Assembly: GCA_964017045.1 (NCBI GenBank)
Contig: OZ024799.1
Location: 27,415,596-27,479,595, forward strand
DNA length: 64,000 nucleotides
DNA from: Omphiscola glabra
Taxonomy: Eukaryota > Mollusca > Gastropoda > Lymnaeidae
Direction: 5' to 3'
The notes under the pieces are model-generated. The model was not told where the DNA came from and searched no databases. It saw only the letters and a program-made list of their open reading frames with translations. Positions within the stretch are counted from its first letter, which is position 1, and each line of letters begins with the position of its first letter. Both the position numbers and the translations under genes were made by a program. This document shows, piece by piece, positions 54,870 to 64,000 of the stretch.

Positions 54870-56309
54870 ATTGTTTTTAAACACTGAAAGATTCGTAACG
54901 ACTTGATTTGTATAAGGTTTTATGTCATTTAGGTAATCAAGTATCAATTTGAAATTGTTGGTCTTTTGAGAAGCGACAGACCTTAATATGTTCCCATTAT
55001 GAAATAAATACGATACTATAAGCCTTGTTACAAATTTTAAAAATAAATTCTTATTAAAATACTATCCAGGCATAATTATATGTAGAAAATTGTCATTGCT
55101 CCATTTCTTAGTAATAATTATATGTAGAACCTTCTCATGGTTTCTTAGTAATATTTGTTAGGCTAATTGTTCCGACTTTCTTTTGAAATAAATGTGTTTG
55201 TTTGAACGGACATTTGAAAGGAAGTTGGAAAGGATTTTTTAAAGGACCTTTATTTTAAATGTTGAGTGGTGTATGAAATTCTCTTAGACATAAAGAACAA
55301 TAACGAATCTTGAAAGATAAGAACAGGGTATGCTAAACTTGAATTCGTAGACAGGACAAAAGATTTTGACGTTTCGGCTAAGAGCCTTCATGGGAAATCA
55401 AGACAAAAAGAAATATAACAAGTATCAGATGACATTAAAAAAAAAAAAAACTTCACAGATTTTTTTTCTGTTGCCGGAAGTAGGATTACAGGAAGTGAAA
55501 GAATATAAATATTGGTACAGTAAAAAATAAGGTAGAGAATATTAACGGACCAAAATATTTAGTGATACATAAAATCTAAGGAATAAGAAATAAAAGAAGA
55601 AATACAGGGAAATTTAGAAACATTAGTAAGAGAGTATTTGATTCATACCAAGTGGAATATGGTACCGAAAATCTGAATAAGTTTGTTTTCCATGCAGTCC
55701 ATCAATTATTTTCTTTTATTCTCTAACAAATCCTGGCATACTTTGAGAGGCTTCCGTTGGGACATCACAATAAAACGCTTTTTTTTAATTTTCTAGACAA
55801 GTGGTCTGTTGAATTCTTCCACGCTTCATGGGAAAGTGATCACCACTGTTAGCTGACGCTTCATGGGAAAGTGATCAACACTGTTAGGGGAAAGTGATCA
55901 ACACTGTTAGCTGACAGCGGATTGGGGCATGCGGGTAGCTCAAAGCTTCTCATCATTCCTTCTAGGACAGTAATTTTACAGTCTTCAAATCGATAAGATT
56001 TTTATTGGCTTGTTTTCGTTTCTTTCATTGATCACGGCAACAACTGATTACAGTCAAATGGCTTATATCATGGGCGTGTGACCTAACTAATGTCAGTTTG
56101 GGAATAGGAACACACCAATGACAGTTTAGGTCATATGACTCCACAAATGACATTTTAGGATTTTAGAACCCACAAATGAAAGTTTGGGATTTCAACCCCC
56201 ACCAAGGAATGTTATTTATTGGAGATTAACAAAATATGTTACAGTATCAGTTTTAATTTGTAACAAATGTAAAAATATTTATTCTTAATATGTGTTGAAT
56301 GGTCGGATT
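54870..56309. other. AT-rich intergenic sequence with short repeats
   Basis: Holds a 2-3 copy repeat of GCTTCATGGGAAAGTGATCA at about 55846-55912 and a degenerate repeat of AATGACAGTTTAGG at about 56090-56190. No gene recognised. Confidence 0.5.
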
Positions 56310-56698
56310 GTTCCAACTCTATTGACTATAAAACCTAAGACAACGCTGTCCAATTCTATTGACTATAAGACCTAAGACAACGCTGTCCAATTCTATTGAC
56401 TGTAAAACCTAAGACAACGTTGTCCAATTCTATTGACTGTAAAACCTAAGACAACGCTGTCCAATTCTATTGACTGTAAAACCTAAGACAACGTTGTCCA
56501 ACTCTATTGACTATAAAACCTAAGACAACGTTGTCCAATTCTATTGACTGTAAAACCTAAGACAACGCTGTCCAATTCTATTGATTGTAAAACCTAAGAC
56601 AACGTTGTCCAATTCTATTGACTGTAAAACCTAAGACAACGTTGTCCAACTCTATTGACTATAAAACCTAAGACAACGTTGTCCAATTCTATTGACTG
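56310..56698. repeat. Minisatellite, 37-bp unit, about 10 copies
   Basis: CCAATTCTATTGACTGTAAA then ACCTAAGACAACGCTGT, with ATAAAACC/TGTAAAACC and GCTGT/GTTGT variants. Confidence 0.97.
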
Positions 56699-57015
56699 TA
56701 AGAACTCAGACAAACAACTGAAAAAAAAGTGTATGTGTGTGTGGGGAGAGGGGGTATGTTTGAAAACACAAATGGTTGGAATTCTACCATTCCCAACTAA
56801 CCCTTCGCTCCCGTCTCACTTCCGACCTCCCCCCATTATTTCTAACATCGGCCAGTGACTGTCAGGGAACATAATCCACTCATCGTCTCTTGACATTTGC
56901 AACAATGAGCCATTTATAGACACCAATTTCGCACCACCGCCTCTCTCTGTCTCTCTCTCTCTCTATCTCCCCCCTCCCCCCGAGCTTCCCGTCTCGTGCC
57001 TGGTAGACAATGGAA

Positions 57016-57023
57016 TATATAAA
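57016..57023 (+). promoter_or_regulatory. TATA-box-like motif
   Basis: TATATAAA stands in a GC-rich local context (CTCGTGCCTGGTAGAC before, GGCTGCTTCCTCTGG after). It lies about 1.9 kb upstream of the secretory precursor start and could mark a promoter with an untranslated first exon. No donor site for such an exon was confirmed. Confidence 0.25.
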
Positions 57024-57309
57024 GGCTGCTTCCTCTGGTACCTACATAATGTCAGGATTATCCATCATTGCCGTGTCCGGATAAATATGAAGTTAGTACC
57101 AGGACTTCAAATCGAATAAAGCCGTATAAATTATTGCTTGGGTCAATTTTGTTATTAATCAAAAACACTATTACACTAAATATTTAAACAAGAGAATAAA
57201 GTATTGAGTGCTTTAGATTCGTTGAAATCATTCCATGTTCCAATATTGATTCAATGGTGAATAAAAAATCTAGATGTTCAATTGACATCATCATTAGTAT
57301 CTGAGTGGA

Positions 57310-57425
57310 ACTTTGGGCTGCTCGGTTGATCTTTTGGCTGCTCTTTTTATCTTTGGCTATTTTTTATCTTTTGGCTGCTCTGTTGATCTTTTAGCTGTTC
57401 TGTTGATCTTTTGGCTGCTCTGATT
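57310..57425. repeat. Minisatellite, about 20-bp unit, about 6 copies
   Basis: Repeats of TTGATCTTTTGGCTGCTCTG with deletions. Confidence 0.9.
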
Positions 57426-57607
57426 ATTGCAGGAATATACAGTATTGCTAAAGAAACTCTCTCCAATCGGTAGTCAACATATAAACGGATTAAAATCGTT
57501 TCCTGCCAATCGATCAGCGTAAGAATGTCTTCAATTCAAGATGAACTTATAATTGTATTTAAACACAATTTTTGGTTGGCCCTCCATGAGGTAAAGACAT
57601 TGTAATA

Positions 57608-57925
57608 ACCAGTCCAGCAATTGAAGATACGTAATGTGTTGTCCAGTAATTGAAGATACGTAATATGTTGTCCAGTAATTGAAGATACGTAATATGTTGT
57701 CCACCAATTGAAGATACGTAAATGTTGTCCAGCAATTGAAGATATATAATAAGTTGTCCAGCCATTAAAGATGTGTAAATGTTGTCCAGCAATTGAATCA
57801 ATGGAATATGTTGTCCAGCAATTGAATCAATGGAATATGTTGTCCAGCAATTGAATCAATGGAATATGTTGTCCAGCAATTGAATCAGTGGAATATGTTG
57901 TCCAGCTATTGAATCATTGGAATAT
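57608..57925. repeat. Minisatellite, 28-29-bp unit, about 11 copies
   Basis: TGTTGTCCAGCAATTGAAGA plus TACGTAATA in the first half, and TTGTCCAGCAATTGAATCAA plus TGGAATATG in the second half. These are two subfamilies of one array. Confidence 0.95.
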
Positions 57926-58899
57926 TTATTTCTTAAAAATTAAATTTCAAAACAATTGTAAGTTTGATTTCAAAGGACTCCGTAACCGATAAGAACCAAA
58001 GGGGAATCTTTAATTGTTGGGTCGAAGGTCATATGGTAATCAAAGACTGGACTCTAATATATTATGGTGATATAAAAAAAAATCTTGAATGCCTTTAATG
58101 CCATCTTCGGTTAGTCCAAACAATTAACTTTCATCTGTTTTCTCATTTGAAAGGGAGTGGACTGAAAGTCTTACAATTATTCTGTCGACACGCCTCTGGT
58201 CAGCTCTCATAGTGTCCTACAACAGCAGCGGTCTCCATGTCATAAAGTGACACCAACTATGACTCCAGGCTTTTTGTTGTACGGCTGCAACGCTTGAGTT
58301 TATCAGACCACCCTACACCATTTTATTAACGACCCAGGTGCTCATGTACCCACTCATGTGACATGTTGCCCAAGCCAGTAGAGAAATAGAGATGGATGGG
58401 GAGGGGGGAGACGCGGAAGCATTGAAGTAGCATTCGATCCTCACCCTTAACTTAGGCGTCAACAAATCGATACCATCTGTAATAGTTCTGCCAGTTGTAT
58501 GCTGCGGCTCTGTTAAAGCAAAACTATTTTTTAATCGTGGGGACGATCATAATACTAAACGCAATTCTATATCAAATGAGATTTACTTATAATAATTTCG
58601 TGGACTATCGTTTTCTATTATTGTGACAATCTCAAAAGACACTCTATTTTTTCAGAGGATTAGCTATAATCTGCATTTTTTTTACATAGTCGTATAACCT
58701 CCGACCACAGCTCTGAGAGATTTTGTGAGTGCGTGTCTTGGTTATTATAGTTTGTGACATAAACATTTCAAGAACGGCTGAGCAGTGAGCTTCAATTAAG
58801 GAGTTGACGGCTTCCTGTGTGTGAGCAGACGAACAGGTTCCGCACCGGCGTTTGGGGGGAATTATTTCTTCATGTTACTGGGTAGAGCTCATTTTCACC
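57926..58899. other. Upstream region and 5' UTR of the secretory precursor gene
   Basis: Contains no repeat array. The last 200 bp before the ATG are more GC-rich and include TGACGGCTTCCTGTGTGTGA and CCGCACCGGCG, suggesting a transcribed leader. No definite start site was found. Confidence 0.4.
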
Positions 58900-61800
58900 A
58901 TGGCTGAATTTCAAAATACCGGACATGTTGTTATCGCAGTTCTGTTTACAACGGTGAGTAGTTACCATCGGTTATTGTATATTGTTTGTTTTGTGTGTGT
59001 AAAAAAAGCGGGGGGGGGGGGGGTGTTTTAAAATGAGTGGCTTTGTATACTGCAGGGGTGGGCAAACTACGGCCCGCGGGCCGCATGCGGCCCGGCATTT
59101 GATTTTATGCGGCCCTCTGAGGCATTTATTAATTTTAAAAAACTCTTTGTTTTTAAGTCATATTGTTGAATTTTACAGAATTTCATGAACCGTTATAATT
59201 GTTTTTACATTTTGTATCAACATTTTTCTAATTTTCAATTTTTTTAAAACAGTCCTTGACTTTTGTCTTGTACTTGTAATTGTAATGCTAAAATGCGATT
59301 TTTAATATAGAGAAATGTTAATCGACACGTAAAAATTGTATATAATATACATGCGGCCCCCAAATAGTTTTACATATGTCAATGTGGCCCTCAGCACAAC
59401 AAGTTTGCCCACCCCTGGTATACTGTGATGTAGAGAGAACGGTTAGAAAGAAATCGAGAAATTACCCTTGACTGGACTTGTATTACATAAAGGAGAAATG
59501 GTTCTCAGGCTATGGATTAACCGAAATATATCAATAATCTAAAGAAATTATAATGTATGTCACTTTAAAAAAGATAAGCAATATACCAAACGCTGCTCGG
59601 GTTAGAAAACTTTTAAGCCTATACGCGTAATTTAAATTAAGGGCTCTATCAAAAACACTTCACATAAGTACCAATCAATTTTTTAAAATTCTCCTAATTC
59701 AAATCCAGATTTTAAAATAATTCTTGCAAACATTGAATTTGGTACCAAGCCTTTATCAGAAATTATTCGAGCTGGGCAAAGCCAAAAATCACAATTTAAA
59801 GACCTATCTGCCTTTTAAAATATGTCATATTAAAAAAAAAAGTAATTCACACATGTCAAACCTCCTGGCCGTTCGTCAATTAAAATAACAGTTTTAGTTC
59901 TTCCTAGGACAAGGGCTCTATAAATATCATTCAGGTAAATATTCAATTTAAATTAAATTTTTTATCCCGGTGAATGTCATGTTTGTTTCTTTATTAAATA
60001 GTGCTCGCGTGAAGCTGTAATTAAATATAATAAAAGCATGTCTAAAGGACGCGTGAGTTCATTGGTTGAAAGATATTGATGCAGTGCATTATAAATAGGT
60101 ATAAGGAGCTGCTTAAATGACATGCAGCGTAAGTCCATCTACCCCAATAGCGTTTGGATCTTTTGGTTGAAAGCCGTGTGTTTTGAAATGAGTGGGTATA
60201 TATTTTGTGACTTAGAGAGAACGATTAAAGAACTTGGGGTACACTGAAACTGTACAGTAGCCTTGACTTGATCAATAGCCTTGACTTGACCAGTAGCCTT
60301 GACTTGATCAGTTGCCTTGACTTGACCAGTAGCCTTGACTTGACCATTAGCCTTGACTTGATCAGTAGCCTTGACTTGACCAGTAGCCTTGACTTGATCA
60401 GGAGCCTTGACTTGATCAGTAGCCTTGACTTGACCAGTAGCCTTGACTTGACCAGTAGCCTTGACTTGACCAGTAGCCTTGACTTGACCAGTAGCCTTGA
60501 CTTGACCAGTAGCCTTGACTTGATCAGTAGCCTTGACTTGACCAGTAGCCTTGACTTGACCAGTAGCCTTGACTTGATCAGTAGCCTTGAATTGATCAAT
60601 AGCCTTGAATTGATCAGTAGCCTTGACTTGATCAGTAGCCTTGACTTGATCAGTAGCCTTGACTTGATCAGTAGCCTTGACGGGATCAGTAGCCTTGACT
60701 TGATCAGTAGCCTTGACGTGATCAGTAGCATTGACGTGATCAGTAGCCTTGAATTGATCAGTAGCCTTGACTTGACCAGTAGCCTTGACGTGATCAGTAG
60801 CCTTGGCGTGATCAGTAGCCTTGACTTGATCAGTAGCCTTGACGTGATCAGTAGCCTTGACTTGATCAGTAGCCTTGACTTGATCAGTAGCCTTGACTTG
60901 ATCAGTAGCCTTGACTTGATCAGTAGCCTTGGCGTGATCAGTGGCCTTGACTTGATCAGTAGCCTTGACGTGATCAGTAGCCTTGACTTGATTTAACTTG
61001 ACTTGATCAGTAGCCTTGACGTGATCAGTGGCCTTGATTAGATCAGTAGTCTTGACTTGAGCTGTAGTTTGCTTACAGTGAGGGAGAGCTGCCCATAACA
61101 AACACACATCTAATAGCCTGGCATACTGCCAGTAACAAACACACATGAAATAGCCTGACATACTGCCAGTAACAAACACACATCCAATAGCCTGACATAC
61201 TGCCAGTAACAAACACACATCCAATAGCCTGGCATACTGCCAGTAACAAACACACATCTAATAGCCTGGCATACTGCCAGTAACAAACACACATCTAATA
61301 GCCTGGCATACTGCCAGTAACAAACACACATCCAATAGCCTGGCATACTGCAAGTAACAAACACACATCTAATAGCCTGGCATACTGCCAGTAACAAACA
61401 CACATCTAATAGCCTGGCATACTGCCAGTAACAACCATATATCTACTAGCTTTACTTAGAGCGAGCCCCAAATATCGTGTAGGCAACAAACTATAATATT
61501 TTACCATTAAATCGGATGAATTTTGCCAAGATGTGGCCTTTAAATTTGTGTTATTCATATATTTGGGTCGTATACATATTCTAGTTTGCAAAGAATCCAT
61601 TACAGTTATGGGATTTATGGTTTATGATCAAGCCGATAATGTAGAATGTGTTTGTTGTACACTCCACACACCCCCACTCCCACACAGCTTTTTCCCATTG
61701 TATTCACTAAGCACGTGCTTTGCCTATTGGTTTTTTCCACCTGCGCCCAACACAATAACAAGGAGCCTTATTGGTAAGGACCTACATACTCCAGGGTCAC

Positions 61801-63105
61801 AGACCCAATCATCGTGATCTCACTGATTTACGTTACATTGACTCAGGTAGTATGCACCGGTCCCTTGTGTTTGGTACGCGCACTGACTAAGGGTACGTGA
61901 TCAAAGGCGATGCAGTCCTATAGAGGACGGACGGATCCAACACAACCTTCCAATGAGACCAATACAAGTCTTTTGTTTTGTCTCCATTCACGGATCCCCT
62001 TAGCCGTTGCAGATATGCCTGGACAGCAAGCAATATTTGACTCAGTCTCTGTAGTATTCGTTGTGTCGTTACACCTCCCTGAAAAAATATTTCATATTCA
62101 TATTGAATATTTAAAAATAGATATGATTACAAAGTGACCTGCAAATCAGTGCAGGAAAAATCTGACGTCATTTAAACTCACTAACCGTGATGGCCCCCTT
62201 CCCCACTCTACATCTGGTACTCCTCTTTCACAAACTGAAAGCTACATTTCGAGGATGGCGACGAATTTGAACTGTTTGATTGATGACGTCATTTCGGCAC
62301 ACATAATTGATTTTGATGGTTTATTTATTAATTTCTTTTTTCTTTTAGTTGAGGGTAAAAAAAAAGGGGGTGGGTTGTTGGAAGGGAAGAGGTTTTCGGG
62401 AATGGTGAGGCAGTCTGTCTGGGGTTGTCGGGTTGCTCCTTGTCCAACTGGCAATAAGTGTCCAACCCAATAAGACTGGGGTTAGGGGGGGGGGGGGGGG
62501 GCTTGTAATAAATATCCCAAAAGGATCTAAGTAAGATATGATCAGAACACATATGTAAATGTTCAAGCCGTTGAGAGTTCTTTGCACATAAAACAACTTA
62601 TTAAAAAATAAAATACATCACCGTGCGTCTTTTTAATTTTCAGATTACTTTCACGTCGTCATATCCCGCACTGATCAAAGATTTTAAGATGATTGCTGCA
62701 GACGACCAAGTCACATCAGAACTTGACCTGTCCAGACAGAAGCGCACGCTTGAGAACGAAAGTCTGTCTCGACCGAAACGTGTGGATCTCGGGGGTGAGG
62801 CAGACACCTCCAAAGATGAAGGTTCTGTCAGAGAAAATCTCGAGCAGCTGTCGAGGCAAAAGCGAACGGACGACGATGAAGGCCAATCAGAACTCTCAAG
62901 ACAGAAGCGACTCAGCTTTGAAGGCGAGTCAACGCTTTCGAGACAAAAACGGATTGATACAGACGAGGGGGCAGACGTTTCAAGGGAAGGGCGGTTAACG
63001 GCTGAAGAAGGGCTACAGCTGTCTAGACAGAAAAGTTTGGAAAATACCTTAGCAGAGTCAACTCGAGAAGAAGGACTTTCGAGACAAAAACGGCTCCAAG
63101 TCTAG
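58900..63105 (+). CDS. Secretory multipeptide precursor with LSRQKR repeats (two exons)
   Basis: Exon 1 (58900-58953, 18 codons) starts in an ideal context, TTCACCATGG, and ends at ACG/GTGAGT. Exon 2 (62644-63105) follows a TTTTCAG acceptor, in phase 0. The 171-residue product begins with a signal peptide whose core GHVVIAVLFTTITFTSSYPA crosses the junction; cleavage after Ala27 is likely. The rest is acidic and cysteine-free, with eight related motifs ending at residues 52, 64, 92, 107, 121, 135, 149 and 168: LSRQKR five times, LSRPKR once, and degenerate VSREGR and LSRQKS. RQKR and RPKR are furin/prohormone convertase sites. Modules of 14-15 residues follow a pattern near x-x-x-(D/E)-E-G-x-x-LSRQKR. 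Predicted products include TLENESLSRP, TDDDEGQSELSRQ and LSFEGESTLSRQ. No amidation glycine is seen. It matches no molluscan neuropeptide family I know. The 3.69-kb intron holds a hAT MITE and two minisatellites. Confidence 0.8.
59053..59417. mobile_element. hAT (Buster/Charlie-like) MITE, 365 bp, exact TSD
   Basis: The ends CAGGGGTGGGCAAACT and AGTTTGCCCACCCCTG are perfect 16-bp inverted repeats. The duplication GTATACTG is identical at 59045-59052 and 59418-59425, with TA at positions 4-5. The interior is GCGGCCCGCGGGCC-rich near the left end and ATGCGGCCCC near the right. It is inserted about 100 bp into the intron of the secretory precursor gene. Confidence 0.95.
59418..60254. other. Intron sequence, AT-rich
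   Basis: Part of the precursor gene's intron. No further element or exon recognised. Confidence 0.5.
60255..61060. repeat. Minisatellite, 18-bp unit, about 45 copies, intronic
   Basis: AGCCTTGACTTGATCAGT with GACCAGT, GACGTGATC and GGCGTGATC variants. The 18-bp period leaves minus- and plus-strand frames open for over 200 codons (KATDQV-type and SSLDL-type peptides). These lie in an intron and are artefacts. Confidence 0.97.
61092..61440. repeat. Minisatellite, 37-bp unit, about 9 copies, intronic
   Basis: AATAGCCTGGCATACTGCCA then GTAACAAACACACATCT. Copies are nearly identical. Minus-strand frames reading VCYWQYARLLD are artefacts. Confidence 0.97.
61441..62643. other. Intron sequence before exon 2 of the precursor gene
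   Basis: Contains a G run near 62485-62502. Short frames carry no recognised motif. The final bases TTTTTAATTTTCAG form a good pyrimidine-rich acceptor. Confidence 0.5.
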
Positions 63106-64000
63106 GCAGAAGTCTATCGGGTATGATAAGAAGGCTACTGTCCTGAAGCTTCTTCCAGCCCAAGTCGGGTCGATGAACTCTGTGAATTAAGATATATGTA
63201 ATTGTTTGTGTCTTTCCTGTAAAATGACGTCAGCTATTTATGTAACAATGTTTCTATAAATATCTTCACTATATACTAAAACCTTTTGCTACTTATATTT
63301 AAATTAAAACTTAGCAGTGTGTCCTCCCCCTCCCCCCATCCACCCCCCACCCCCCCAAATTAAAAAAAAAAAATCCTTTGTTGATTGCATATCATATTTT
63401 TTTAATGTTTCAGTGAAAGATCATGACGTAAATACGTATGTAATATTGCAACAAATTAAATGAACTATTTTTGGTGTAGCTAGGTAAAATATAAATATTT
63501 AATTTTAAAACATAGACATCTTTATAATTTTTTTAATTTTCAAGATCAATGTTTTTTTAAAAAGATATATAACGTGGTAGCAATCAACATTCAACTTTAT
63601 CTCTTAAAAGTATTGAATAGAAATAAGTTTTTATTCTTCAGGATGAACTTGCTAAATAGGTAAGGCCAAACGAGCCTACTTAATACGAAAGGCCGAATGA
63701 GCCTACTAAATAGGTAAGGCCAAACGAGCCTACTTAATACGAAAGGCCGAATGAGCCTACTAAATAGGAAAGGCCAAATTATTTCAATATTTTAGACAAA
63801 GTCACATGATAAAAGCTCTGTCATATTCAGTGCCACTAACACTAACAAAGTTATGAACATTTGCTACATGTATACATAAAACAATCAAAATATATCATTT
63901 TAGTCCAAATAACTTTCTGGGTAATCAAGTCACTTTCTCCATTGAAATAAAGTACCCCCCGACCCCCAACTATCTAAATGCTATTTTTTAAATCATTTTT
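63106..64000. other. 3' UTR and downstream AT-rich sequence
   Basis: The first 150-200 bp after the precursor stop probably belong to the 3' UTR. ATTAAA-type signals occur near 63303 and 63458, but no single canonical site is convincing. C-rich tracts lie at 63327-63357. Confidence 0.45.
63650..63772. repeat. Tandem repeat, 54-bp compound unit, 2+ copies
   Basis: Two related 27-bp halves alternate: TACTAAATAGGTAAGGCCAA-ACGAGCC and TACTTAATACGAAAGGCCGA-ATGAGCC. Confidence 0.93.

Noticed and set aside
60139..61257. 372-codon minus-strand ORF with KATDQV repeats
   Set aside because: It spans the 18-bp and 37-bp minisatellites inside the intron of the plus-strand precursor gene; the opposite strand is open too.

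Overview
This window is eukaryotic, AT-rich, gene-poor and extremely repeat-rich. It best fits a gastropod mollusc, probably a freshwater or other heterobranch snail. The evidence is GT-AG introns, an intronless orphan GPCR of the divergent gastropod type, Penelope-like, Helitron, LINE, SINE and many hAT fragments, and a SPIN-like hAT MITE of a family I recall being reported from a pond snail. The taxon is an inference; no rRNA or tRNA marker was found.

Three loci look like real host genes. (1) A split class A GPCR on the minus strand (exon 1 6477-6183, exon 2 5603-5393) has matching splice phases and covers TM1 to TM4; its 3' half is not in the window. (2) A complete intronless 381-residue GPCR lies at 33094-34239. 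(3) A two-exon secretory precursor of 171 residues (58900-58953 joined to 62644-63105) has a signal peptide and eight LSRQKR-type motifs, six of them intact furin/prohormone convertase sites. It looks like an undescribed neuropeptide-like multipeptide precursor and is the strongest candidate for novelty. Weak exon candidates lie at 54528-54869, 48070-49165 (minus) and 30233-30451.

Mobile elements account for much of the rest. There are hAT-type MITEs with exact 8-bp target duplications at 2257, 5797, 19370, 34968, 38625 and 59053; degraded relatives at 12032, 13054 (retaining a transposase C-terminus), 14517 and 37655; and a solo LTR (37692-38195, 5-bp duplication) inserted inside the MITE at 37655-38332. 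Also present are the 3' end of a Helitron with helicase remnant (26147-26460, minus), a Penelope-like GIY-YIG fragment (30860-31345), a LINE reverse transcriptase 3' fragment (34534-34939, minus), and two copies of one tRNA-derived SINE (575-800 and 23950-24830).

About a quarter of the window is tandem repeats, in roughly forty unrelated arrays with units of 9 to 77 bp. Most long open reading frames are artefacts of these arrays. Two arrays show higher-order structure (43.5-45.0 kb and 24.2-24.7 kb). The 24.2 kb array is an internal expansion of a 21-bp segment of the SINE, visible by comparison with the unexpanded copy at 0.6 kb.
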